Assembly: GCF_026210795.1 (NCBI RefSeq)
Contig: NC_089451.1
Span: forward strand, 1,286,001 to 1,350,000
Direction of reading: 5' to 3'
Origin: Rhizophagus irregularis
Lineage: Eukaryota > Glomeromycota > Glomeromycetes > Glomerales > Glomeraceae
DNA length: 64,000 bases
Part shown: positions 45,331 to 56,329 of the stretch, one piece after another
Position numbering within the stretch: the stretch's first letter is position 1
Layout of the letters: each line of letters begins with the position of its first letter
Translations under genes and position numbers: made by a program
Notes under the pieces: model-generated
Seen by the model: only the letters and a program-made list of their open reading frames with translations
The model's database searches: none
Told to the model about the DNA's origin: nothing

Positions 45331-45916
45331 TAAATTTTATTAAAAGAATTATTTAAACTTGACATGTTAAAAAAAGCTTCGCGTTATCATCAATATTAGG
45401 TGAGCGATAATAATATGACGTAAATTTAAGAAAAAAGAAATTTCTTAAATTTTTGAAAATTAAAATTCTATCTTATAAATAATTTATCAATATGAAGCAA
45501 GTATAACAATAAGTAAATTAAAAAAAAAAATTTTATTTGAAGTTAGGGTATTACTTCATAGCCCCTCTGTTGAATAAAATGAGATTATTATTTGTGTAGA
45601 AGTCATAATATGCCATTAAAATGTAGATTTATACTTACTTTTTTTCCTACTCCGTAGATACTGTAATACAATACTTGACAAAAAATCATTACTAAAGAAA
45701 AAATCACATAAATTTCTACTTTTTCATTTTCTGGTGCTTGAAAAGAAATTTGGTAAATATGAGTCAATATAGGTATTTATAATGTACTGTATAATGTATA
45801 CTAAAACTTTTAACTTACCAATAGCAAATGCGTATATGAAAGTGGTCGATAGAACTAGCAAGTTAATTAAATAAACAAAGTAAATGTGCATTTTCAAAAG
45901 ATTTTTATGTATTGAA

Positions 45917-46165
45917 TTAATAACAAATAAAGAAAATAAAATTTGAGTTTGCAGGTTGTATTAATAGTATGACAAAATAAATTCGTACTATATCAATTGC
46001 GTTTGCGCGACCAAACTTTGGAATGGTATTTTTTGTTACACGAATTAGTACATTTGGCGCAGTAGGATTTAGACGTAAAACATTAAAAAAATTTTTATTT
46101 GATTTTACTAATACAATAATTTGATAAATACTTCTTTTAAGCCAAAATACAATAAATATGATCAT
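45917..46165 (-). CDS. Candidate small membrane-type protein
   Basis: The ATG-started 82-codon frame begins with a hydrophobic segment (IIFIVFWLKRSIYQIIVLV) and continues SNKNFFNVLRLNPTAPNVLI, KFGRANAIDIVRIYFVILLI, then TAA. Two hydrophobic segments suggest membrane association. No family recognised and no homologue seen in the window; could be an exon of a larger gene. Confidence 0.3.
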   Translation of the reverse strand: MIIFIVFWLKRSIYQIIVLVKSNKNFFNVLRLNPTAPNVLIRVTKNTIPKFGRANAIDIVRIYFVILLIQPANSNFIFFICY

Positions 46166-46445
46166 TAGTAATATTGATAATGTTCGTCATGGATCTCACT
46201 TTATAGGATTTAAAGTTTAAAAATTGAAAGTAAATGTTTAATAATATGAGCCTTAATAATACATATTAATATTACTGTGCAGGTGAAAAAATGGGTTTTT
46301 TGCATGTTGAGCTTCACAAATAGACTTATTATTTAGTCAAGTGATGGTCTATCAGGTATTACAAAATAGTTTTTGGCAACGAAAATTATGAAATCATTCA
46401 AATTATATCCGCAGAGCCTTAATGCGATTGTGGATGCTTCTAAGA

Positions 46446-46516
46446 GAAAAAATAAATATTAGCAGGAACATAAGCCCTTTAGGGCGATGTAGATGCTAGC
46501 TAATATTTATTTTTTC
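46446..46516. mobile_element. Short fold-back repeat
   Basis: Perfect 18-bp arms GAAAAAATAAATATTAGC at 46446-46463 and the complement at 46499-46516; 35-nt loop. Confidence 0.65.
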
Positions 46517-46798
46517 GACCATTCTCTATTGTATGCTATTATATGAGGCAAATACGAAAGTAGGAGTTGCGGTGCACCCAAAGGATGAGAAGCAACTGGT
46601 AAGCAAAACATGAAAAAAAATAATGTAATATAAATGCATATATATTGGGTTCCGGAAACATCTCCAGAACATTCCCGGAACCGATCCAAAACTGTACCAG
46701 AATTCCTTACTCCCTACCTGCTCTCTACCCTATTCCTATCCTTCAAGCTTCGGGCATAGTGCTGGTGAATGTGCAGCCAGAATTTTTGCAAGCTTATG

Positions 46799-46999
46799 CT
46801 AAAGATAAATTCTCAAAAATGGTACTTGCCTGCATGTTTTTTTACAAGCATCATATGCAGAGGAAGTCAACTTACTGCAATCTATACAGGGAACTCGTCT
46901 AGGAGAATTACAATGAACTTTGCACCCATCAGGCCGATAGCACCCTTCATTGCAAACAGCGCCACTTCGTAGAATATAAGAGCAATGATAAATCCCATA
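46799..46999 (-). CDS. Candidate exon of a cysteine-rich peptide
   Basis: A 66-codon open stretch, without its own Met, carries nine cysteines: CNEGCYRPDGCKVHC, then VPCIDCSKL and ACKKTCRQV. It ends at TAG and is preceded by TACTAG, which can act as a splice acceptor. Other frames of this block are open too, because it is less AT-rich, so coding on this strand is uncertain. If real it could be a secreted cysteine-rich peptide, but I find no signal-peptide exon. Confidence 0.25.
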   Translation of the reverse strand, partial: YGIYHCSYILRSGAVCNEGCYRPDGCKVHCNSPRRVPCIDCSKLTSSAYDACKKTCRQVPFLRIYL

Positions 47000-47094
47000 C
47001 TAGTAAGTTCTTTTGAATAAATGTCTAACTCTAATTATCTGAATAAATAATTTTATTTTAAACTGTTTTCTAACTATATATCCTTTGGGAAAAA

Positions 47095-47755
47095 ATGAGC
47101 GGAATTCTTGGTAGCATAACTGGCATATTAGGAAGTTTATTTGGAAATCTCATACAAAGCTGGGAAGACCTGACTCCACAACCACGGAACCACCTGAGTT
47201 ACCCGAAACTTTTGAGTCACCAGAACCAGAAGATTCGGAGGAAGAGAAAAGCAGCTATGAGACTACCGATGAAGGAGGAGATATAGCAGAATTAATTCTG
47301 ATAATGAGTCTGATAATGAGTCCGAACCTGAAGATCCTAAAATAGTTAGAAGTAGGGTGTCCAGGATGGATTGTCGTTATGACCCAAAAATCGCATGTAA
47401 TTTTCACGATTGAGCTGAAATTAACGTAATTTTGGCCCAATTCCTAAAGCCGTAGGTGCCATAATTTTAGCCAGAATTATTTTGTCCAGAATTTCTGCAA
47501 AATCATAATCACAAGGTTATCCAGCCATCCAATAAAACGTGAATCGTGAAATTTTATCAAAATCGTGACAACTCCAAAATTGTGATAAAATTGATAGAAG
47601 AATTAGCTCCGAAAATGTTAGTAGAAATTAGAGTGTTGATCATGCTATTATTCCAGAAAATTACCCTATAGAGCAGATCCTTTAGCCACGTTTGAGGACA
47701 TCGAAGACCAAATTAGTGAAGTTTATAGAAGAGAGTTGGAGGCATTAGAATAAAG
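47095..47755 (+). pseudogene. Degenerate acidic coding region, possibly gag-like
   Basis: ATG at 47095 gives MSGILGSITGILGSLFGNLI, then frame changes reveal EPPELPETFESPEPEDSEEE and NSDNESDNESEPEDPKIVRS. A non-coding interruption of about 250 bp (47385-47640) contains CCAGAATTATTTT-type repeat words. Protein-like sequence returns as FEDIEDQISEVYRRELEALE at about 47690-47752. A hydrophobic start followed by acidic repeats and a helical end recalls some retroelement gag genes, but this is weak. Several indels make it a pseudogene. Confidence 0.35.
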
Positions 47756-47759
47756 ATAG

Positions 47760-49020
47760 TCTATATAGCCCATATGAGTCGAATTATACAAGGTAGCCAA
47801 ATAAAAGTGAAATATTAGTTATTATTCGTCAAGGATTGAATGGACTAAACAGTCTCACGTCAATACGGTGAAATCTTAGATAAAATAGATGAAATGGAGC
47901 GTAATCGACATTATTAATGTCTTGAAGAATTCCCAGGGAAGAAGGAATCCAAATATTCCTGGAAGTCCATTACGTCCTAAAAATTTGGGTATTCTGTAAG
48001 TTAAGAGTTTTGCTAAGAAATTCTTGTTAAAAAATTTATGGGCTAGCTATTCCTAGAAAAAAAAATGCCCAGAAAGTTGCACAAATTTATGTGCGAATGC
48101 TTGCCAAAATATTTATTGCATCTATTAATAATGTATTAGTTTGTTCCATTTTGTTTGAGAAATCAATATCTGAGTGGTCTCTTTGAAACGCACCTCTTCT
48201 GTTTGCGTTGCTTTATCCACTTTGTTTGAAAAATCTGGTTTGTGTCCCAGTATCCATGCTGTATATATATAAACTTTGCCGTTTCTTTTTTTGATCATAT
48301 CTTTCAATTTCATGTCTTAAGAGTGTCTATATACTTAAACACTTCCATGCCTCATTTATTATTGTTGATGGGCAGCTATTTAAGGAGACCTGAATACTTT
48401 TCATGAAAAGAAGGCCGGATTTCTTCATATAAGTCAATAATTAATCTCTTCGATGTCTGCCATTTAGTAACTAACGAAGTTACTACACTTAATCTATGTA
48501 ATGTTCAAGTGTTTTAATGAAGTACAACATGCCGATCGGCTTTATAAGGAAGGTAAATCTGAGAGTTAGTATAATGAGCACAATAAAGAAATGCATGCGG
48601 ATCTGATATGTGAAAATACGCTCATATAATTTGGCAAAACAATATTCTGGTCAGAAGAAAACCGTTGCATTATTCACTGGTCGAAGTGGGATGATTTGCA
48701 TGAAGTTTATTGCCCATAAATAGCTTATACATTTGTTGATCTCAATTACGCTTAAGAAATCTCCATCAAATTTAATTTATAGATTGAAACGGGTAAAATT
48801 TATTGTAAATTTTATGATTTTAAAACTAATTCGCTAATTATAATGTATAAATTCTAAATAAATTTTAATTAAATTTAATATCAATGTTTATTACGCATAT
48901 AATAGCTTGAAATTTACTTGAAATATGATATTAAATTTGCAACAAGCCATTTACTTACTATTATTGAAATTTTGCTATACTAAAACAAAATTTATATCAT
49001 TACAAAATTACAAAAAAAAG
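47760..49020. other. Intergenic, one short minus-strand frame
   Basis: The frame at 48125-48313 (minus) reads MKLKDMIKKRNGKVYIYTAW and GHKPDFSNKVDKATQT. It is protein-like with an ATG, but I do not recognise it. The rest shows no gene. Confidence 0.35.
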
Positions 49021-49614
49021 CAAAGAGATAATCATAAACTTCGTAGCCACGCTCAATTAAGGCAATGTATTACTAGACCTTTGCTAAAGATGACTTTAGC
49101 AAGGCTTTCTTTGTGAAATTAAAAGAAATTTCATACACTTTGCCAGCTGGTGAGAAAGCTTATGACCTCTAATAATCTCAAGTCAATTTATATTAAAAAA
49201 TCTAGAATGTTTGTGAGAAATATAATTAATGTTATATTATTATATTTGCTATTTGTGTCATTTTGTGATGGTTAAGTTGAACATGTACCAAGCATCAAAA
49301 ACCATAATTGCAGTTTATTATTTTGAAGAGTATAAAAGAAAATGTAAAGAAAATTAAAAAAATAGTTTATTTGTGATTAAAAATAGTTAAAATAGTTAAA
49401 ATAGTTTAATGTGTTATATCAATCCTTAAAATGGAATCAGTTCCTATTTTACTATCTACATAAAAATTAATGTCATGTGTATCACATGATATAATAACTG
49501 ATAGGCGCAGTTCAATGACGGATAATCTTTCTTTAAAAAAAAAGTTTGTTCTTTCCCATAATTCCTTTCCTTCTTTCTCCTTCATTAATTTGTTTTTTCA
49601 CAACAATAACATCA

Positions 49615-51260
49615 ATGAGCTATTGGTATGAACAACTGACAAAAATTAAAGGAAATGAACAAATGCCTCCAATGGCTCAAAGTTGAGGTTCAACTGAGAA
49701 CGAACTGAACATTTTTGCAAATAGTGCTCTCTTAGGTGATTTCTTTTTTATTTTTATCATTTTTTGAATTTTTTTTTTGTTTTATCGTTATTTACTATAA
49801 TTTTCTTTTTTTTTCTTTTTATTTTTCATAAAATGTTTTACAAGCCTATGATAGCTGGACTTGAAGAAAACAAAAGTAAAAATTATACTTTACAAATTTT
49901 CGGTAGGTAATGTTCTCTGACGGGACTTTTTGGACAGTAAGTAAAATTTTTGGGAAAGAATTTCACCATTAATTATGAGGAACATATTAAATTTCCTTTT
50001 TTTTATTTTTTTGTAGGTAATGACTTGTCTGTGGAAGACTTTTGGATGGTGAGTTATTTCTTTTGAGAGGAATTCGTCATTTATCTGTAAGAAATGTCTG
50101 ACGCTTCTTTTTTTAATCTTTATAGATTCTGTATTTCCAGAATTTGGTAAGCTATTTGAATTCAGAATTGACTTTAAGAAACCTATTTTAAAAGAATTTT
50201 ATTAATGAAATTTTTCTTTTTTTATTTTTTAGCCTTATGGTACTTTGGATTAGAGGTCTGCATTGACTACTATTTTACAACCCGGCCCGCACTTGGAAAT
50301 TAACATAAAGTGCCCAGCCCGGCCTGGCCCAGACTTAAAATATCAAAAACCTGGCTGGACCGGACCCGGACTTTTATTATATTATTTTGTTGTAAAAACA
50401 AAAAAATTGGCCAACTTAATTTTGGCCAGTTTAATTTCAGCCGGAATTAAGACGATTTTGGCCAGAATTACGAAAATCCGGGTTTGACAAAGATTCATGT
50501 ACCGGCCCGAACCCAGCCTGGGTGAATTTTGAAGAAAATTTGCCGGCTCAAACCCAGATCCGGGTCCAGGCCAGGTTAGGATTTCCAGGTTCTGGGTCCC
50601 ATTTGCAGACCTCTACTTTGGATCTTTGAAGCAGAATTTTGTTAATGAAAGATGAAGTTTTTTCTCTTATTTTAACGTGAATTTTTTTGACACATGGACT
50701 TCTGGTAATTCTTTTTTTAAAGTTCTTTTTTTTTAAATTTAAAAAAAGGGAAAGTGATTTTTAAATTATTTTTAATGAATTCAGTTTTTTAGATGGCTTC
50801 ATTTGGATCTTTAGACATGTAAGTTATAGTGTACTTTTTTTTTATATTCTTAAACTTTTTTTTTAATATAATATTAACCTAACAACTTCATTTTCGTTCT
50901 TATTTGGATAAGTCTTCAGCTCTTTGGAGGTTGATTTCGGTAAGATATTTTTTTTCATTGACATTAAAAAATGATTACTAACTTTTTTTTCTTTTATAGA
51001 TGACTTGCTCTTTGGTATCCAGAGATATTTTTGAACATGGATTTCGTAAGTTCAATTTTTTTCTTTAATTTTTCTTTTAACAAAGAATGATCACAAATAT
51101 TCATCATCTTTCTTTTTTTAGATGGTTGGTTCTTTGACTCTTTAAACACGTGAAAACTTGGTGAGATTTGTTTCTAATTATGCATTTCAATGAAATGTTT
51201 TTACTAACATTTCAATTTTCTTTTTTTTAGATGGTCTAGGTCTCTGAATCAAATGTTTAG
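49615..51260 (+). CDS. Array of short splice-site-bounded exon-like units
   Basis: A CT-rich leader precedes ATG 49615 (MSYWYEQLTKIKGNEQMPPM). This frame meets a TGA near 49684 and continues as GSTENELNIFANSALL to a GTGATT donor at 49736. Then short segments follow, each after a T-rich AG and before a GTAAG/GTGAG: 49907-49936, 50017-50048, 50126-50146, about 50233-50640 (interrupted by a MITE), 50793-50818, 50913-50939, 51000-51045, 51122-51160, and one from 51231. Several resemble each other (ATGGCTTCATTTGGATC, ATGACTTGCTCTTTGGTATC, ATGGTTGGTTCTTTGACTC), so exon-intron units appear tandemly duplicated. Not all segments are multiples of three. This could be a repeat-type effector gene, its pseudogene, or mere repetition of a splice-like sequence. 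Confidence 0.35.
50251..50615. mobile_element. Non-autonomous hAT MITE inside a mini-exon
   Basis: TAGAGGTCTGCA and TGCAGACCTCTA ends, with 8-bp duplication CTTTGGAT at 50243-50250 and 50616-50623. GC-rich subterminal CCCGGCCCG words are typical of some hAT MITEs. It also holds GGCCAGAATTA words. Confidence 0.9.
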
Positions 51261-51289
51261 GGATCTTGTAGAAAAGAACACTAGTCGAA

Positions 51290-53645
51290 CGATGTCAAAT
51301 CGGGGATCAATCAGGTGACCGAATTCCACCTGATTGGTCCCTATTTTTTTAAAAATTTTCATCAATCGGTAAACCCAATTGCTGCCAAAAGATGGCGCAA
51401 AAGGAGGATACTCGGGTACCAATCGGGATATTCAATAGAGTATAATCGGGTATTAATAGTTACCAATAGGATATTTACTGGATATTTACTATTTGACATA
51501 TCAGTATACCGATTGATAACTTTTTGATAAATTTATAACAATAAGAAATCTGCCGATTGCATACATTTTTATTTAAATTTATTTGATATTTTACAATAAT
51601 TACATTTAATAATTTAAATTTATTAATTATTAAAAATACAAAATTAGAAATACTACTAATACTGAAATTTTATCTGGAATCCGGTATCCAGGTTGGAGCA
51701 AATTCCCTACAAAAGAAATAAAAAAACATTAAAGAAAGTTTTTTAAAAAAAGTTTCAAAAGTTAAAACTTACTTATAGGATTTCAGTATATACATCTATC
51801 AGAGCCGATTCCCTATAATAGAATAATAAAAAAATGTTTATTACCATTTTTTTAATAGTTTCAAAAAAAAATTTCTGAAACTTATTACTTATGGGATTCT
51901 ATGGGATTCGTTATACCGATTCCCTATAATAGAATTAAAAAAAAAACGTTAGTTAACATTTTTTTAAAAGTTTCGAAAAATATTTTCAAAACTTATCTAT
52001 AGGATTCGTTATAACTAATTCCCTATAAAAGAATTAAAAAAAAAATGTTAACGTTTTTTTAATAGTTTCGAAAAAATATTTTTTGAAACTTACTTATGGG
52101 ATTCGTTATACCGATTCCCTATAATAGAATTAAAAAAAAAAATGTTAGTTAACGTTTTTTTAAAAGTTTCAAAAAAATATTTTTCGAAACTTATCTATGG
52201 GATTCGTTATAACCAATTCCCTATAATAGAATAATAAAAAAACGTTAGTTAACGTTTTTTTAATAGTTTCGAAAAATAATTTTTGAAACTTACCTATGGG
52301 ATTCGTTATAACCGATTCCCTATAATAGTGTATTAGAAAAAAAATGTTAAAAATATTTTTTAATAGTTTCGAAAAATTATTTTTCGAAACTTACCTATGG
52401 GATTCGTCCCTATAATTGAATATTAAAAAAAACGTTTTAAAAAAACGTTAAAACGTTTTTTAATAGTTTCGAAAAATTATTTCGAAACTTACCTATGGGA
52501 TTCGTCCCTATAATTGAATATTTAAAAAAAACGGTTTAAAAAAACGTTAAAACGTTTTTTAATAGTTTCGAAAAATTATTTTTCAAAACTAACATATGGG
52601 ATTCGTTATAACCGATTCCCTATATTTGAATAATAAAAAAAAACGTTAAAAACGTTTTTTAATAGTTTCAAAAAATTATTTTTCGAAACTAACCTATGGG
52701 ATTCGTTGTAACCGATTCCCTATAATAGTGTATTAAAAAAAAAACGTTAAAAACGTTTTTTAATAGTTTCGAAAAAGAATTTTTTGAAACTCACCTATGG
52801 GATTCGTTATAACCGATTCCCTACAATTGAATAATAATAAAAAAAGAGTTTCAAAAAATTATTTTTCAAAACTCACCTATGGGATTCGTTATAACCAATT
52901 GTATATTAAAAAAAAAGAGTTTTGAAAATTTTTTTCGAAACTCACCTATGGGATTCATTATAACCGATTTCCTATAATTGAATATTAAAAAAAAGTGAGT
53001 TTCGAAAAATTATTTTTCGAAACTCACCTATGGGATTCATTATAACCGATTCCCTACAATTGAATATTAAAAAAAAAAGTGAGTTTCAAAAAATTATTTT
53101 TTGAAACTCACCTATGGGATTCATTATAACCGAAAAATGTTAAAAAAAAATGTTAAAAATCGTTTATTAATATCTTCAAATAAATGGTTTTTTCAGTTTA
53201 ATAAAGTTTCGAAAGTAAAATATTTGAAACTTTTGTGGGATTCTGGTATCCAAATCGGAACCAATTTCTTAAAAAAAAAAATTTTTTTAAAAGTTTCAAA
53301 AGTAAATGTTTGAAAAAAATGTTAAAGATAGTATGAAATAGTTTAAACTTTTTTTTAAGTTTCAAAAGTAAATGTTCGAAAAAAATGTTAGTGTAAATTT
53401 CAATAGTATAAAATAGTTTAATTTTAGTTAAAGAAAAATAGTTTATCAATAGTCTAATTGAAACAATAGAAATCAATCGGTAAATTTAAACTGAACGATA
53501 GTTATCAATCGGGTATTAACCTGATTGATACCCGATTGAAGTGTACACCAATTTCTAACTATTGAATAAATCAGGTGACCGATCAAAAAAAAAGTTACCA
53601 ATCGGGTAGGTACCCGATTGGTCAGCGTTTTACCTGTGGAAATTT
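51290..53645. repeat. Satellite array, ~100-bp unit, with CCAATCGGGTA-rich flanks
   Basis: About 14 copies of a unit containing CTATGGGATTCGTTATAACC, GATTCCCTATAAT, an A-run, AACGTT...AACGTTTTTTTAATAG and the palindrome GTTTCGAAAAATTATTTTTCGAAAC-like arms, from about 51660 to 53250. Spacing is near 100 bp for most copies and 70-80 bp in the last third. Both borders carry CAGGTGACCGA and several CCAATCGGGTA words in both orientations, so the array may lie inside a DNA element. No coding potential. Confidence 0.75.
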
Positions 53646-53799
53646 GAGGTTAGAGATCATAGGCTTTCTCACCAGCTGGTAAAGTGTATGAAATTTCTTT
53701 TAATTCACAAAGAAAGCCTTGCTAAAGTATTCTTTAGTGTAGGTCTAGTAATACATTGCCTTAATTGAGCATGGCTATGAAGTTTATGATTCTTAAATA

Positions 53800-54430
53800 G
53801 AAGTGAAGTTTCATTATAATATACATAAAATTTATAATAATTTATTGTATTTATTGTTAATATTTTAGCTACATATTTGCAAATATGAGTGAAATTTCAT
53901 TAACATTTCTTATATCATAAAAAATTTCTGCTTAATGTATTATAAGTTTAAATGATATATAAAGAAGGTTTTATCACAATTTAAAATACATTTATATAAT
54001 AGAAACTTGTAAATTTCAAATGACATAAACACTTCATGGAAATTGGACAAGTTTACAACAAATTTCCTTAATATACACTTTAATTGGAATTAATTGAAAT
54101 TACTGGTAAATCAATTTGAAATGTGACGTGTATATAAAATTTCTCTAGTGTAAATGTATTGCACATCCTCCTACTTCAGCCAGTGATTGCTAACCGGATT
54201 TGCGCTAAATTCCATCTAATTTGTAAGGGTAAGCAAATGATCCCAAATATCCATTTTATTACATACTAGTACTACATTTCATTTCGCATATATCCCAAAC
54301 ACGTGTAGCAAATTTATCTTAGAATTTTTTCTAAAGTATTTATTACATGATGGATACAAGACAACTGCAAAAATACTTTATTATTTATAAACTGTAAATA
54401 ATAATAAAAATTTTGTTTTTATGAGCATAT
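53800..54430. other. Intergenic, no gene seen
   Basis: AT-rich spacer between the right inverted repeat and the Crinkler-type pseudogene. Confidence 0.5.
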
Positions 54431-54439
54431 TAGTGGACT

Positions 54440-56313
54440 AAACGAATGGTTATTGCTTCCAAGATTTGCAATATCGAGCTGTGACCCTTCTTTCCACAAT
54501 TATAACATTTTCTATCATCATATTTCCAAGTACTATCTGACATTACGGCTCCTAATGGCATTAAAATCTGATCCAGGATCAATTATCAAATCCATCTTTG
54601 GTCCAATAGAGCTTATATCAATCCCTAAAACATATTGGTTAATATGATATTTCCATTTATATTGTTCCTGGATATCACCAACAAAATCCTGTTTTTGAAA
54701 CTGATTGAATAAAACAGTTGGCACAACATAATATAGGTTGATTCTATTTGTCGATAATTTACTGTCAAGTTTTTTCAAACCAGCAACATTAGTATTATGG
54801 TTCAAAGAAGTGGTCATTTGGAAGAGGGAACTTGGAGCAATTATTGCGTCTATCGATGGAAAATTTACCTCATATGGTTGGTAGTATTTTCCATTTTCGA
54901 TCTCATTAACATCAAAAAACATATATGTTCGGTAATGTTCCATTCTGTGGATTTATCCTGTAAGTTCCTTCCACCTTGGTATCTAAAGATCAAACCTTAA
55001 AAACTCCTCCATTTCGTAATAGTCTGAGAGCCACTTCTTCAAATAAATTACCAAAAACTTGATTACTTTTGCCAAATTTTAGGGCTACATTCATTTCACT
55101 AATCAATCTATATCTCAAAAGTTTTGAAGTTACCTTCTCTCCCACATAACGGGAGGCAAATTTTATAATTTTTTCTGAATATAAGGGATATTCAGTTCTA
55201 TCCTCTAGAGGGTTCGTGACAATGTGTACAAGCTTGTGGCTTGTATCTTCCTGAGTATCACCTTCACCAATATACTTAATTATGTCTTCAGTACATATGC
55301 TGATCGCATTATCAAGCTTTTTTTGTTCAGTTTTGTCATTAGCATTTTCCAGGATGAACCGAGGTATTCCTCCCCATTTTAAGTATAAGTCCATAACCTG
55401 TTTTTTATCAAGATCATTGAAGAGCTTTTCCCTGCATTTATTGATCTCTTCAAACTTCCACACTGGCATATATCGCACCAGCTTCTTCCCCCATTTGTCA
55501 AAGTCCTTATAATGACTCTTCTCTGGTGAAGAAACAACAATGGTCTTTGCATCATATTCTGTTGGATGTTGTCCATCAACAATGTACCACACTTCTGGAT
55601 CATCCAAATATTCTTTAAACGCAAACATAGTTTCACTATACAAGACTCGTTCTTCACCAAAAAGGGCCGGGTTCTTGTTTGCTTTATGGTATATTACTGT
55701 TTTTTTTAGTTTTGAAAGGATATGTAATAAGAATATGTTTTGCCAATCCCTGGATTGCCAGTAATTCGCACTCTTTTTATTTTATCATCAAGAATAACGC
55801 TTTTCAAATCATCATAGCATTCACGGATAAACAGATAGGGTTCTTTACTATCAGGTAGATAGAGAAAATTATCAACAATACTTGCGTTTTTTAAGTCTTT
55901 CCAGAATTTTTCAAGTTTTCTATCTTTACAAATGTTACTTTGTACTGCATAATAGGAAATAAATATGTGAGAAATATTTAATAATGCACTTCACATTTTT
56001 GTTGACTAATCATTACGATGCAAAGGCTTACCTTGATGTTTATCTAAATTGGATTAAGACCAAAAAAGGCAATGTTAGTTAATGGACAAGAAACTGACAT
56101 GTCATGACCAATTACTACGGCACAAAGGCTTACCTCTTAGTTTGTACTCTCTTTTGTACTCTCTCAAGAATTCAACTTTCTCCTCATCCTTTGTGATTGA
56201 TGAAAGAACTTCTTCCACTTTTGTTGTGTCTTTGTCAATAAAAAAAATGTGTAGCTCAGTTTTTTCTTCACTAGTAAAGTAAGCTTGTCAATATTAGTAA
56301 AGATAGAAGACAT
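54440..56313 (-). pseudogene. Crinkler/RHS-type P-loop NTPase pseudogene
   Basis: The first exon (56134-56313) starts at ATG with MSSIFTNIDKLT and, after a one-base shift, EEKTELHIFFIDKDTTKVEE. A 12-nt exon (56032-56043) follows between two GTAAGC...AG introns. A long exon from 55944 comes next: YLPDSKEPYLFIRECYDD, Walker A ITGNPGIGKTY (~55735), WYIVDGQHPTEYDAKTIVVS, MPVWKFEEINKCREKLF and LYLKWGGIPRFIL. This order is typical of the CRN/RHS NTPase families of AM fungi and other eukaryotes. Lesions: a one-base shift in exon 1, a shift right after Walker A, TGA where the frame should continue near 54992, and another shift near 54945. The last part (YQPYEVNFPSIDAIIAPSSL, VPTVLFNQF) is followed by a CCHC knuckle remnant (CYNCGKKGH, ~54490). 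Inactive copy. Confidence 0.7.
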
Positions 56314-56329
56314 TTTTTTTTATTTTATG

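Larger units (their letters stand above)
49030..53791. mobile_element. 4.8-kb region bounded by ~142-bp inverted repeats
   Basis: 49030-49172 matches the reverse complement of 53650-53791 with a few mismatches. Shared words include AATCATAAACTTC, CTCAATTAAGGCAATGTATT, GCAAGGCTTTCTTTGTGAA and CAGCTGGTGAGAAAGC. Each arm has a small internal stem (CTAAAG...CTTTAG). Between the arms lie the mini-exon array and the satellite. This could be one large TIR element or two copies of a short element in opposite orientation. Confidence 0.6.

Noticed and set aside
53101-53476. Open frames over the satellite end
   Set aside because: Both strands read satellite units; no coding signal.
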